44,164 nt of DNA from Oscillochloris sp. ZM17-4 (GTDB lineage Bacteria; Chloroflexota; Chloroflexia; Chloroflexales; Chloroflexaceae). The translations under genes and the position numbers were made by a program. The stretch lies in NCBI RefSeq assembly GCF_019599295.1, contig NZ_JAIEWN010000003.1, forward strand, positions 55,497 through 99,660, in the 5' to 3' direction. The notes beneath the pieces are model-generated. The model was not told where the DNA came from and ran no database searches. It saw nothing but the letters and a program-made list of their open reading frames with translations. Shown here piece by piece: positions 11,019-18,342 of the stretch (position 1 is its first letter; each line of letters begins with the position of its first letter).

Positions 11019-13258
11019 AGCGCCTCCGGGAGCGCAACAGCGAACTGGCTGCCCACACCTGGCGTCGAGGTGACCCGCACCCAGCCGCCGAGCCGCTCAG
11101 CAATGGTGCGCACAATCGTCAGCCCCAGCCCCTCGCCCTCACTCTGGGCGGGCTCTAGGCGGTAGTAGAGCTCGAAGATCTTCTCCTGGTGCTCGGCGGC
11201 GATGCCGCGCCCGTTATCGGCCACGCAGTAGACGGCCATGCCCTCGGCGGTGCGACCGGTAATGCTGATGCTGCCGGGGCGCTCGGGGGCGAGGTACTTC
11301 AGGGCGTTGCCGATCAGGTTGGCGAAGATCTGCCCGACCTGGGTGGCATCGCCGCGACAGTGCGGCAGCGGGCCGAGATCGACGTGGATCCCGCCCTGCT
11401 TGATCTGGAAGTCGAGGGCGATCAGAGTCTCAGCGACAATCTGTCCGACATCGAGTGGCTCGATGCTGAGCGCGGCGCGGCCCAGCCGCGAGAGGCGCAG
11501 CAGCCCCTTGAGCAGGGCGTCCATCTTGCTCACGCCGGTGAGGATATAGCTGAGCGACTCGGGGATATCCTGCTCGGTGAGGAAGCTGACCTGGTCACGC
11601 TGCGTGGCGGGCAGATCGAGCTCGGCGAGGGCGAGCTTGAGATCATCGAGCGACGCCTGAAGCTCGCGGCTGAACCCCTGCACATTGACCAGCGGCGAGC
11701 GCAGGTCGTGGGAGGCGACATAGACGATCTGCTCAAGCTCACGGTTCTTGCGGGCCAGATCTCCGCTCAGGCGCTCGCGGGCGACCTCGGCCTGCTTGCG
11801 CGCGGTGATATCGATCGCCAGCTCGAAGCGCACATCGCGCCCGTCGGGCCAGCAGATGATCTGGTCAGTGATCAGAAAGTCGGTATGCAGGAGGGGGTTG
11901 TGATACTCCCAGGTGTAGGGCTGGCGGGTGCGCAGGATGATCTCGTTGGTGCAGAACGGGCAGCGCTCCGCGAGGCCCTGGAACTCGCGGTAGCACGTGC
12001 CGCCGATCGGGTTGCTGCCGAGCAGATTCTGGAAGACCTTGTTGACGAAGAGCACCTCGTCGGTGGTCGGGTCGACGACATAGAGGATCGCCGGGAAGGC
12101 GTCGAAGATCGTGAGGAACTGCTTGTGCTGCTTCTGGACGGCGCGCGCGGCCTGGCGCTGCTCGGTGATGTCGCGGATGATCGTCACGATGTCCGCATCC
12201 TCGCCGATGACGAGCCGCGTCTCGAAGGTGTGAGTCATACCGTCAGAGCCTGACAGATCGTACTCAAAGCGCTCCATCTGGCCGCTGCTGGCGGCGCGCT
12301 CAAGGGCGGCGGCGAAGGGCTCGCTGATCGCCGGCGGGACGACATCGCGGTAGTGCTTGCCGATGAACATCTCGGGCGGCATGATCAGCGCCGCGTCGCG
12401 CGGGTTGTGGTAGTCGATGAACCGCCCCTGCGCATCGTGGCGGAAGACCCGGTCGGGGATGGCCTCGAGCAGGCTGCGGTAGCGGGCCTCGCTGCGGCGC
12501 AGATCCTCCTCGGCCCGCTTGCTTGCGGTGATATCGCGGGCGAAGACGACCATCATGGCCTCGGCGGCCTCAATCAGCCGTACGCTCACCTCGACATCGA
12601 AGATCGTCCCGTCCTTGCGCCGGTGGCGCGTCTCGAAGCGGTCGTAGCCCTGGCGCATAATGCGTGCGCTGCGCTCTATGGTGTCCTGCGTGCTCTCGAT
12701 GGCCTCAACGTCGCGGACGGACATGGACAGCAGCTCATCGCGGCTATAGCCGATCATCGCGCAGTAGGCGTCGTTCACGGCAAGGAAGCGTATATCGCTG
12801 GCCCGCACGATCCAGAAGCCCTCCATGGCCGACTGGACAATCTTCTCGTAGGGCAGCAGCAGCGCCTGCTCGCGCTCGGCCGCGTGGGTGCGCAGGAGCA
12901 GGCGCACCAGGGCCAGCAGCTGCGGCGCGCTGAACGGGGGGGCGAGCCACATGTCGGCGCTGCTGCTGAGCGCCTCCGCGACCTGCGTATCGGGGGGCGC
13001 GGTGGCGAGCAGGGCGCATCGGGTTGTGCGGGCGACCCCTCTGTCCCGCAGCGCGCGGCAGACGGCCAGCCCGTCGCCGCCGGGCAGATCCTGGGCCACC
13101 AGGGCGACCGCCGGGCTGATCTCGGCGGCCAGGCGCAGGCACGCATCGGCCGAGGCCGCCTCGGCGACACGCAGGCCCGCCGAGGAGAGCGCATGGGCCA
13201 GCGCGCTGCGGGCCTGCGTGTCGCCGTGGGCGAGGAGGATGCTGGGCTGAGGCATCAT
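11015..13258 (-). CDS. multi-PAS histidine kinase with degenerate receiver
   Basis: A 747-residue soluble sensor kinase. The N-terminal ~120 residues have a receiver fold pattern, but ALVAQDLPGGDG has Ala at the acceptor position (P-4) and MWLAPPFS has Pro in place of the Lys, so phosphorylation there is unlikely (pseudo-receiver). Three PAS domains follow (about 130-250, 255-370, 380-490). The third contains CYREF ... RCPFC, which could bind a metal or cofactor. HisKA has the phytochrome-type VASHDLRSPLVNVQGFS. HATPase has GNALKYLAPERPG, DNGRGIAAEH and GEGLGLTIV. It overlaps the Rcp1-like regulator by 4 nt. A LuxR-type regulator starts divergently 225 bp away and may belong to the same circuit. 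Confidence 0.92.
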   Translation of the reverse strand: MMPQPSILLAHGDTQARSALAHALSSAGLRVAEAASADACLRLAAEISPAVALVAQDLPGGDGLAVCRALRDRGVARTTRCALLATAPPDTQVAEALSSSADMWLAPPFSAPQLLALVRLLLRTHAAEREQALLLPYEKIVQSAMEGFWIVRASDIRFLAVNDAYCAMIGYSRDELLSMSVRDVEAIESTQDTIERSARIMRQGYDRFETRHRRKDGTIFDVEVSVRLIEAAEAMMVVFARDITASKRAEEDLRRSEARYRSLLEAIPDRVFRHDAQGRFIDYHNPRDAALIMPPEMFIGKHYRDVVPPAISEPFAAALERAASSGQMERFEYDLSGSDGMTHTFETRLVIGEDADIVTIIRDITEQRQAARAVQKQHKQFLTIFDAFPAILYVVDPTTDEVLFVNKVFQNLLGSNPIGGTCYREFQGLAERCPFCTNEIILRTRQPYTWEYHNPLLHTDFLITDQIICWPDGRDVRFELAIDITARKQAEVARERLSGDLARKNRELEQIVYVASHDLRSPLVNVQGFSRELQASLDDLKLALAELDLPATQRDQVSFLTEQDIPESLSYILTGVSKMDALLKGLLRLSRLGRAALSIEPLDVGQIVAETLIALDFQIKQGGIHVDLGPLPHCRGDATQVGQIFANLIGNALKYLAPERPGSISITGRTAEGMAVYCVADNGRGIAAEHQEKIFELYYRLEPAQSEGEGLGLTIVRTIAERLGGWVRVTSTPGVGSQFAVALPEAL

Positions 13259-13280
13259 AGGCGTGGCCTGGGATAGGCAA

Positions 13281-13333
13281 GATTGCAGATTGTAGATTGC
13301 AGATTTGACCGCATGCGACGCATCAGGTCAAAT
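13281..13333. repeat. heptamer array GATTGCA/GATTGTA and adjoining dyad
   Basis: Four 7-bp units (13281-13308), the last degenerate, run into an ATTTGACC (13303-13310) / GGTCAAAT (13326-13333) inverted repeat. It sits upstream of both divergent signalling genes, so it could affect either. Confidence 0.75.
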
Positions 13334-13483
13334 TGTAAACTACCCAGGAATCTTGCCCTCGATGGAGCGATGCTGTCGCGAGATGCATCCCATTATACCG
13401 CCTGTACAGACGAGGTATAGTACGATTATGCAAAGGAGGTGCACATCAGGGCGGATTCGCCGCCAATGCATCAGGAGAATGGT

Positions 13484-14155
13484 ATGATGAATGCTATGAG
13501 TGAACCTATCACCATCCTTATAGCCGACGACCACACGATGTTCCGCCAGGGCCTGCGCGAGATCCTGGAGCGCAAGGGGGGCTTCACGGTGATCGCCGAG
13601 GTGAGCGACGGCGAGGCCGCCGTGGCCGAGGCGCGCGCCCTGCGCCCGCATATCGCCCTGCTCGACGTCTCGATGCCGGGCCTCACCGGCATTGAGGCCG
13701 CCCGCCAGATCGCCGCGGCCAGCCCAGATACCCGCAGCGTGATCCTGACGATGCACCGCGACGAGCGCACCATCCTGGAGGCGCTGCGGGCCGGGGCCAA
13801 CGCCTACCTGCTGAAGGACGCCGACGCCGCCGAGCTGATCGAGGCCATCCGGGTCGTCCACCGCGGCGACGCCGCCCTCGCCGGCAGCGCGGCCGCCCGC
13901 GTCCTCGACCTGCTGCGCCGCGGCGAGGGCGCGGTGGTCGCCGGCGACCTGCTCACCCCCCGCGAGCGCGACATCCTGGCCCTGGTGGCCCAGGGCGACG
14001 ACAACCGCGCCGTCGCGCTCAAGCTCAGCCTCTCCGAGAAGACGGTCGGCAACCGGCTCAGCGAGATCTTCCAGAAGCTCGGCGTCAGCAACCGCACCCA
14101 GGCCGCCATCGCCGCCGTGCAGCGCGGCCTGGTGCCGCCGCCCGAGGTGCGCTGA
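13484..14155 (+). CDS. NarL/LuxR-family response regulator
   Basis: A DNA-binding response regulator of 223 residues. The start at 13484 is preferred because AGGAG (13473-13477) is 6 bp upstream. GTG 13439 and ATG 13466 are in-frame alternatives, and the GTG overlaps another good AAGGAGG at 13432-13438. The receiver (about 7-125) has [18 protein letters not shown], acceptor in [12 protein letters not shown] and the Lys in YLLKDADA. The C-terminal LuxR HTH is [15 protein letters not shown] then [19 protein letters not shown] and [11 protein letters not shown]. It is divergent from the multi-PAS kinase operon and is the only DNA-binding output in this island, so it is a plausible target of that kinase. 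An unusually strong 24-bp hairpin follows it. Confidence 0.94.
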   Translation: MMNAMSEPITILIADDHTMFRQGLREILERKGGFTVIAEVSDGEAAVAEARALRPHIALLDVSMPGLTGIEAARQIAAASPDTRSVILTMHRDERTILEALRAGANAYLLKDADAAELIEAIRVVHRGDAALAGSAAARVLDLLRRGEGAVVAGDLLTPRERDILALVAQGDDNRAVALKLSLSEKTVGNRLSEIFQKLGVSNRTQAAIAAVQRGLVPPPEVR

Positions 14156-14181
14156 TCTTGCTCGGGGCCTGACACGGTACA

Positions 14182-14234
14182 TGAAGCATGTTCTGTTGGT
14201 GCGAGCTATGCTCGCACCAACAGAACATGCTTCA
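14182..14234. terminator. 24-bp perfect hairpin after the LuxR regulator
   Basis: 14182-14205 pairs exactly with 14211-14234 around a 5-nt loop CTATG. The stem (TGAAGCATGTTC ... then TGTTGGTGCGAG) is longer than normal terminators and is followed only by GTTTCTC. It may be a terminator, an RNA stability element or a small mobile palindrome. Confidence 0.5.
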
Positions 14235-14381
14235 GTTTCTCGGTTCCAGACCGCTAGGGGCGGGGAAGAATCCCCGCCCCGCCCCCGACACCTTCCCCTA
14301 CCGCCGCCCCCCTCCCCGCGCTACCATAGGTGCATCGCCGGGCATGGTACCCCGGCGTGCAAGCACCGATGGAGCGAACCG

Positions 14382-15260
14382 ATGAGGATGTGGAATAACG
14401 TTAAGACGACGGCCCTGCTGGCCTCGCTGACCGCGCTGTTTGTGGTGATCGGCGGCGCGCTCGGCGGCCAGGCGGGCATGGTGATCGCCCTGGTCCTCGC
14501 CGTCGGCATGAATATGGGGGCGTGGTGGTTCTCCGACAAGCTGGCCCTGCGTATGAGCGGCGCCCAGGAGGTCAGCCCCGCCGACGCGCCCGAGCTGCAC
14601 CGCATGGTCGAGGAGCTCGCGGCCCGCGCCGAGATCCCCAAGCCGCGGGTCTACATGATCGAGAGCGAGACGCCCAACGCCTTCGCGACCGGCCGCAACC
14701 CGGCCAACGGCGCGGTGGCCGTCACCACCGGCATCGCCCGCCTGCTCACCCGCGATGAGCTGGCCGGCGTGGTGGCCCACGAGCTGGCCCATATCAAGCA
14801 TCGCGACACGCTGATCTCCAGCGTCGCCGCCAGCATCGCCGGCGCGATCTCGATGCTCGCCGATATGGCGATGTGGGGCATGATGTTCGCCGGCCTCGGC
14901 GGCTCGGACGACGGCGAGGACGAGGGCATCGCCGGGATGGTCGGCGGTGTGCTGATGATGATCCTGGCCCCGATCGCGGCGATGATCATCCAGATGGCGA
15001 TCTCGCGCTCGCGCGAGTACCTGGCCGACGCCGGCGGCGCGCGCATCCTGGGCGACCCGCTGCCCCTGGCCAGCGCCCTGGAGAAGCTGGAGTGGGCATC
15101 CGGGCGCGTGCCGATGCAGGCCAGCCCGGCCACCTCGCACCTGTACATCGTCAACCCCCTGGTGGGCGGGCTTGCCGGCCTGTTCCGCACCCACCCGGCC
15201 ACCGCCGAGCGGATCGCTCGCCTGCGGGCCATGGCTGGACGGGGCCTCGTCGCCGCATAA
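14382..15260 (+). CDS. htpX: HtpX-like M48 zinc metalloprotease
   Basis: An integral-membrane protease of 292 residues, the normal HtpX length, which degrades misfolded membrane proteins. Two TM segments (about 10-27 and 32-50) precede the catalytic motif [13 protein letters not shown], with zinc His residues and Glu. A hydrophobic hairpin follows ([14 protein letters not shown], then [17 protein letters not shown]), and then [15 protein letters not shown] with the third zinc ligand Glu. [14 protein letters not shown] is the conserved C-terminal signature. The start at 14382 has GGAG 7 bp upstream; the longer frame from 14181 runs through the hairpin. It is the first of three successive rightward metalloprotease genes. 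Confidence 0.94.
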   Translation: MRMWNNVKTTALLASLTALFVVIGGALGGQAGMVIALVLAVGMNMGAWWFSDKLALRMSGAQEVSPADAPELHRMVEELAARAEIPKPRVYMIESETPNAFATGRNPANGAVAVTTGIARLLTRDELAGVVAHELAHIKHRDTLISSVAASIAGAISMLADMAMWGMMFAGLGGSDDGEDEGIAGMVGGVLMMILAPIAAMIIQMAISRSREYLADAGGARILGDPLPLASALEKLEWASGRVPMQASPATSHLYIVNPLVGGLAGLFRTHPATAERIARLRAMAGRGLVAA

Positions 15261-15277
15261 CATCTCCCTCCCCCCAT

Positions 15278-15317
15278 GCAGCGCGCGGCCGATCAATGTG
15301 GATCTGCCGCGCGCTGC
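15278..15317. terminator. hairpin after htpX
   Basis: GCAGCGCGCGGC (15278-15289) pairs perfectly with GCCGCGCGCTGC (15306-15317), 16-nt loop. It lies between htpX and the next promoter. Confidence 0.4.
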
Positions 15318-15319
15318 CC

Positions 15320-15349
15320 TTGTCGCCCGCCGATCCGCCGGGGTACAAT
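15320..15349 (+). promoter_or_regulatory. promoter placed for a leaderless transcript
   Basis: TTGTCG (15320-15325), 18 bp, TACAAT (15344-15349). The ATG at 15356 is 6 nt past the -10, about where transcription would start. No Shine-Dalgarno is visible before it. Confidence 0.45.
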
Positions 15350-15355
15350 GGGCGT

Positions 15356-17398
15356 ATGAAGAAACGCGCCGCCACCCTGCTGCTCACGCTCGCGCTCGCC
15401 GCCTGCTCCTCGGCTGTCGCCGACCCACCCCCGGCCTCCCCGGCGGCATCTAGCGCCGCCGCGCCGCCGACGGCCTCCCCCGCGCCGATCGCCAGCGCCC
15501 TGGCGATCAGCGAGACGCCGACCGCCGCGCCGCCGACCGCCGCCCCCATCGCCACCGCCGACCCGGCCGCTGACGCCGCCGACCTGGCCGCGATCGCGGC
15601 CTCGCCCCGCCTCGCCCGCGACCAGGTTGCCCTCGCCCGCGCGCTCGGCTCCTGCCGCGCCGACCCGTCCGCCTGCCCGACGGTGGCCCGCACCACGCCG
15701 CTCGATGTGCAGGTTGGCGAGACGCGCAGCTTCTGGGTGGCCGACTTCGCCACCAACGGCCAGCGCCAGATCCAGGCCGAGCTGCGCTACGCCGGCCCGG
15801 TGGTGCTGATGTATGTCGAGCAGGGCCTGGACTACCGGCAGCGCGATCTGGAGCGGGCGGCGCAGTCCTTCGAGCAGGAGATCTACCCGCGCACCCGCGA
15901 GATCTTCGGCTCTGAGGTGCAGCCCGGCGTTGATGGCGACAACCGGCTGACCATCCTCAACGCGAACGACCCTAGCGGCACCGTGCTGGGCTACTACTCA
16001 TCCCAGGACTCGCTGCCCGCCCAGGTCAACCGCTTCAGCAACGAGCGCGACATGTTCTTCATGAATGCTGCCGCCCTCGCCTTCGGCGGCACGCACTACC
16101 TCGATGTGCTGGCCCACGAGTTCCAGCACATGATCCACCAGAACCAGCAGCCCAACTCGGCGATCTGGTTCAACGAGGGCTGCTCGCAGCTCTCCGAGGA
16201 TCTGAACGGCTTCATCAGCGATGGCTTCACCACCAGCTACCTGTTTAACCCCGACACGCAGCTGAACACATGGGGCAGCGCGCCGGGCAGCTCGGCGAAT
16301 CACTATGGCGCCGCGCACCTCTTCCTGCGCTACCTCTACGCCCAGTACGCCGGGACCGAGCAGCTGCGCCCGCTCATCCAGGCCGACGCCGGCGATGAGG
16401 TGGATGCCTTCGTGGCCCTGGCCGACAAGACCCGCCCCGATATCGCCGGCTTTGGCCAGCTGGTCGCCGACTGGGCGGTGGCCAATCTGATCGATGACCC
16501 ATCCGCCGGCGACGGGCGCTTCACCTACCAGACCGGCCACGATCTGCCGGAACTGCTGCCGATGAAGGCCGATACCACGCCGATCCGCGGCGGCCAGATG
16601 AGCGACACGGTGTCGCAGTTCGGTGCCGACTACCTGGCCCTGCCCGATGGCACCACCAGCCTGGAGTTTCAGGGCTCCACCAGCGTGCGCCTGGCCGCCG
16701 AGCTGCCCAGGGGCCGCTACACCTGGTGGAGCAACCGCAGCGATGATAGTGAGGCTACGCTCACCCGCGCCGTCGATCTGCGCGGCCTGAGCGCGGCCAC
16801 TCTCACCTTCGACACATGGTACGAGATCGAGAACGACTACGACTACGCCTTTGTCACGGTCTCGACCGATGGCGGGGATACCTGGGAGACCCTGCCCGGC
16901 AGCCTGACCACCACCGACGACCCGCAGGGCGTGAACTATGGTAACGGCATCACCGGGGTGAGCGGCGCGCCCGGCCGCGCCCTTGACGACGGGCTGCGCG
17001 GGAGCTGGGTCAGCGAGAAGATGGATCTGAGCGCCTACGCTGGCCAGCAGGTGCTGCTGCGCTTCTGGCAGATCAACGACCAGGGCTTCAACGCGCCGGG
17101 CATGCTGATCGATAACATCGCCATCCCGGAGCTCGGCTTCAGCGACGATGTGGAGCAGGGGGCGGGCGACTGGCAGGCGGCGGGGTTTGTGCGCGTGGAC
17201 GGTGACCTGTCCCAGCACTGGCAGCTGCGCCTGGTGATCACGGCCGCCGACGGCTCGGTGCGGGTGGAGCCGCTGTCCGTGGGCGCCGACGGGCGGGCGG
17301 CGGCGCGGCTGGCACCCGGCGAGCGCGGCGTGCTGATGGTGATGGGGGCGACCCTGCACACCACTGAGGTCGCGAGCTATAGCGTGACCTCCAAGTGA
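15356..17398 (+). CDS. immune-inhibitor-A-like lipoprotein metalloprotease
   Basis: A secreted zinc protease of 680 residues, probably lipid-anchored. The start at 15356 gives a classic lipoprotein signal: MKKRAATLLLTLALAACSS, with lipobox LAAC. A Ala/Pro/Thr-rich linker (20-70) leads to the catalytic part, where HEFQHMIHQNQQPNSAIWFNEG (split here for reading: HEFQH zinc-Glu motif, then downstream Glu) resembles M6/M30-type peptidases. The C-terminal region LTFDTWYEIENDYDYAFVTV with STDGGDTWETL and MLIDNIAIPE is the MAM-like fold typical of immune inhibitor A proteins. Role: extracellular protein degradation; substrate unknown. Its TGA overlaps the start of a second HExxH protein, which implies co-production. 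There appears to be no ribosome-binding site. Confidence 0.85.
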   Translation: MKKRAATLLLTLALAACSSAVADPPPASPAASSAAAPPTASPAPIASALAISETPTAAPPTAAPIATADPAADAADLAAIAASPRLARDQVALARALGSCRADPSACPTVARTTPLDVQVGETRSFWVADFATNGQRQIQAELRYAGPVVLMYVEQGLDYRQRDLERAAQSFEQEIYPRTREIFGSEVQPGVDGDNRLTILNANDPSGTVLGYYSSQDSLPAQVNRFSNERDMFFMNAAALAFGGTHYLDVLAHEFQHMIHQNQQPNSAIWFNEGCSQLSEDLNGFISDGFTTSYLFNPDTQLNTWGSAPGSSANHYGAAHLFLRYLYAQYAGTEQLRPLIQADAGDEVDAFVALADKTRPDIAGFGQLVADWAVANLIDDPSAGDGRFTYQTGHDLPELLPMKADTTPIRGGQMSDTVSQFGADYLALPDGTTSLEFQGSTSVRLAAELPRGRYTWWSNRSDDSEATLTRAVDLRGLSAATLTFDTWYEIENDYDYAFVTVSTDGGDTWETLPGSLTTTDDPQGVNYGNGITGVSGAPGRALDDGLRGSWVSEKMDLSAYAGQQVLLRFWQINDQGFNAPGMLIDNIAIPELGFSDDVEQGAGDWQAAGFVRVDGDLSQHWQLRLVITAADGSVRVEPLSVGADGRAAARLAPGERGVLMVMGATLHTTEVASYSVTSK

Positions 17399-18264
17399 TG
17401 GGCTCCCTGCCGCGGATCTCACGCGAGGCGCTCGGCCCGATCCTGATCGCCTCGCTGCTGGTGCTGATGGCGGCGCTGCTGGCCCCGCGGCCCCGCCCGG
17501 GCATCGCGCCGCCCTCGGCGGTGGTGGGCGCCCCGGCCGCGCCGGAGCGTCTGGTGCTGCCCGGCGTGGCCACGCCGACTCCCATGGCCATCTCGGGCGA
17601 GTACACCCCCGGCGGCGCGCTCGATATCGTCAGCGCCGAGGGGCTCTTCCCCGCCGGCGAGAAGGACGCCCTGGCCGCCGACCTTGGGCGCGCCCTGGCC
17701 TACGTGAGCCAGCGCTTCGGCAGCGGGCCGACCGGCCGGATCAGCGCCTACCTCGTCCTGGAGCCGGGCTGCGGCCTGCACGGGATCGCCTACACCGCCG
17801 AGCGCATGGTGCAGGTCTACACATGCCCCGACCTGCCGCGCGCGCGCGCCGTGAACATCATGGCCCACGAGTTCGTCCACCAGCTGGCCCAGGATCGCTA
17901 TGGCGACCGGCACCTTCAGGCCGACCTGATCCTGCTGGAGGGGGTGGCCACCTGGGGCGCCGGCGACTACTGGCTGGGCGGCGAGCCGAGCTTCGCCGCC
18001 TTCGTGCGGCCGTGGGTTGCCGCCGGCAACGCCCTGCCCCTGGCCACCAGCTATGTCGGTCGCCCGATCAACGACATGAACACGCTCTACTACGAGTGGG
18101 CCAGCTTCGTCGAGTTTCTGATCAAGGTCTACGGCCGCGACCGCTTCGACGCCCTCTATGTCAGCGGCCACTCCGACCCCGGCTCCGCCGACTACCTCGG
18201 CGTCTACGGCAAGAGCCTGGACCAGCTTGAGGCCGAGTGGCGGGACTGGGTGCTCAGCCAGTAG
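17398..18264 (+). CDS. membrane-anchored HEFVH metallopeptidase-like protein
   Basis: A protein of 288 residues with an N-terminal signal anchor (ALGPILIASLLVLMAALLA, about 11-30), so most of it is outside the cytoplasm. It carries NIMAHEFVHQLAQDRYG (gluzincin HExxH) and, about 20 residues on, LLEGVATWGAGDYW, whose Glu fits a third zinc ligand (peptidase MA-like group). AYLVLEPGCGLHGIAYT and a second Cys in VYTCPDLP could form a disulfide. The ATG at 17398 shares its A with the TGA of the upstream protease, and an in-frame GTG at 17395 is an alternative. The 3' end forms the left arm of an 18-bp terminator. Family known only broadly; substrate unknown. Confidence 0.82.
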   Translation: MGSLPRISREALGPILIASLLVLMAALLAPRPRPGIAPPSAVVGAPAAPERLVLPGVATPTPMAISGEYTPGGALDIVSAEGLFPAGEKDALAADLGRALAYVSQRFGSGPTGRISAYLVLEPGCGLHGIAYTAERMVQVYTCPDLPRARAVNIMAHEFVHQLAQDRYGDRHLQADLILLEGVATWGAGDYWLGGEPSFAAFVRPWVAAGNALPLATSYVGRPINDMNTLYYEWASFVEFLIKVYGRDRFDALYVSGHSDPGSADYLGVYGKSLDQLEAEWRDWVLSQ

Positions 18265-18296
18265 GCTGGGCCACAGCTCAGCCTACTGGCTGAGCA
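18251..18296. terminator. 18-bp hairpin overlapping the protease stop codon
   Basis: 18251-18268 pairs exactly with 18279-18296 (core CAGCCAGTAGGCTG / CAGCCTACTGGCTG), loop 10 nt. The stop TAG (18262-18264) is inside the left arm. No U tract follows. Confidence 0.6.
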
Positions 18297-18301
18297 CTAT
18301 C

Positions 18302-18338
18302 GTAAGGGCGCAGCAGCGCCGCGCTGCTGCGCCCTTAC
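18302..18338. repeat. 37-bp REP-like palindrome, copy 1
   Basis: 18-bp arms (GTAAGGGCGCAGCAGCGC and its complement) around a single C. An identical 37-bp element lies at 31125-31161, and a related longer one at 21709-21781. Confidence 0.85.
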
Positions 18339-18342
18339 AGCA

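Noticed and set aside
14181-14381. N-terminal extension of HtpX from an upstream start
   Set aside because: It would translate the 24-bp hairpin. The start at 14382 has a good ribosome-binding site and matches the family N-terminus.
14873-15355. Long N-terminal extension of the immune-inhibitor-A-like gene
   Set aside because: The frame overlaps htpX out of phase. The lipoprotein signal begins precisely at 15356.
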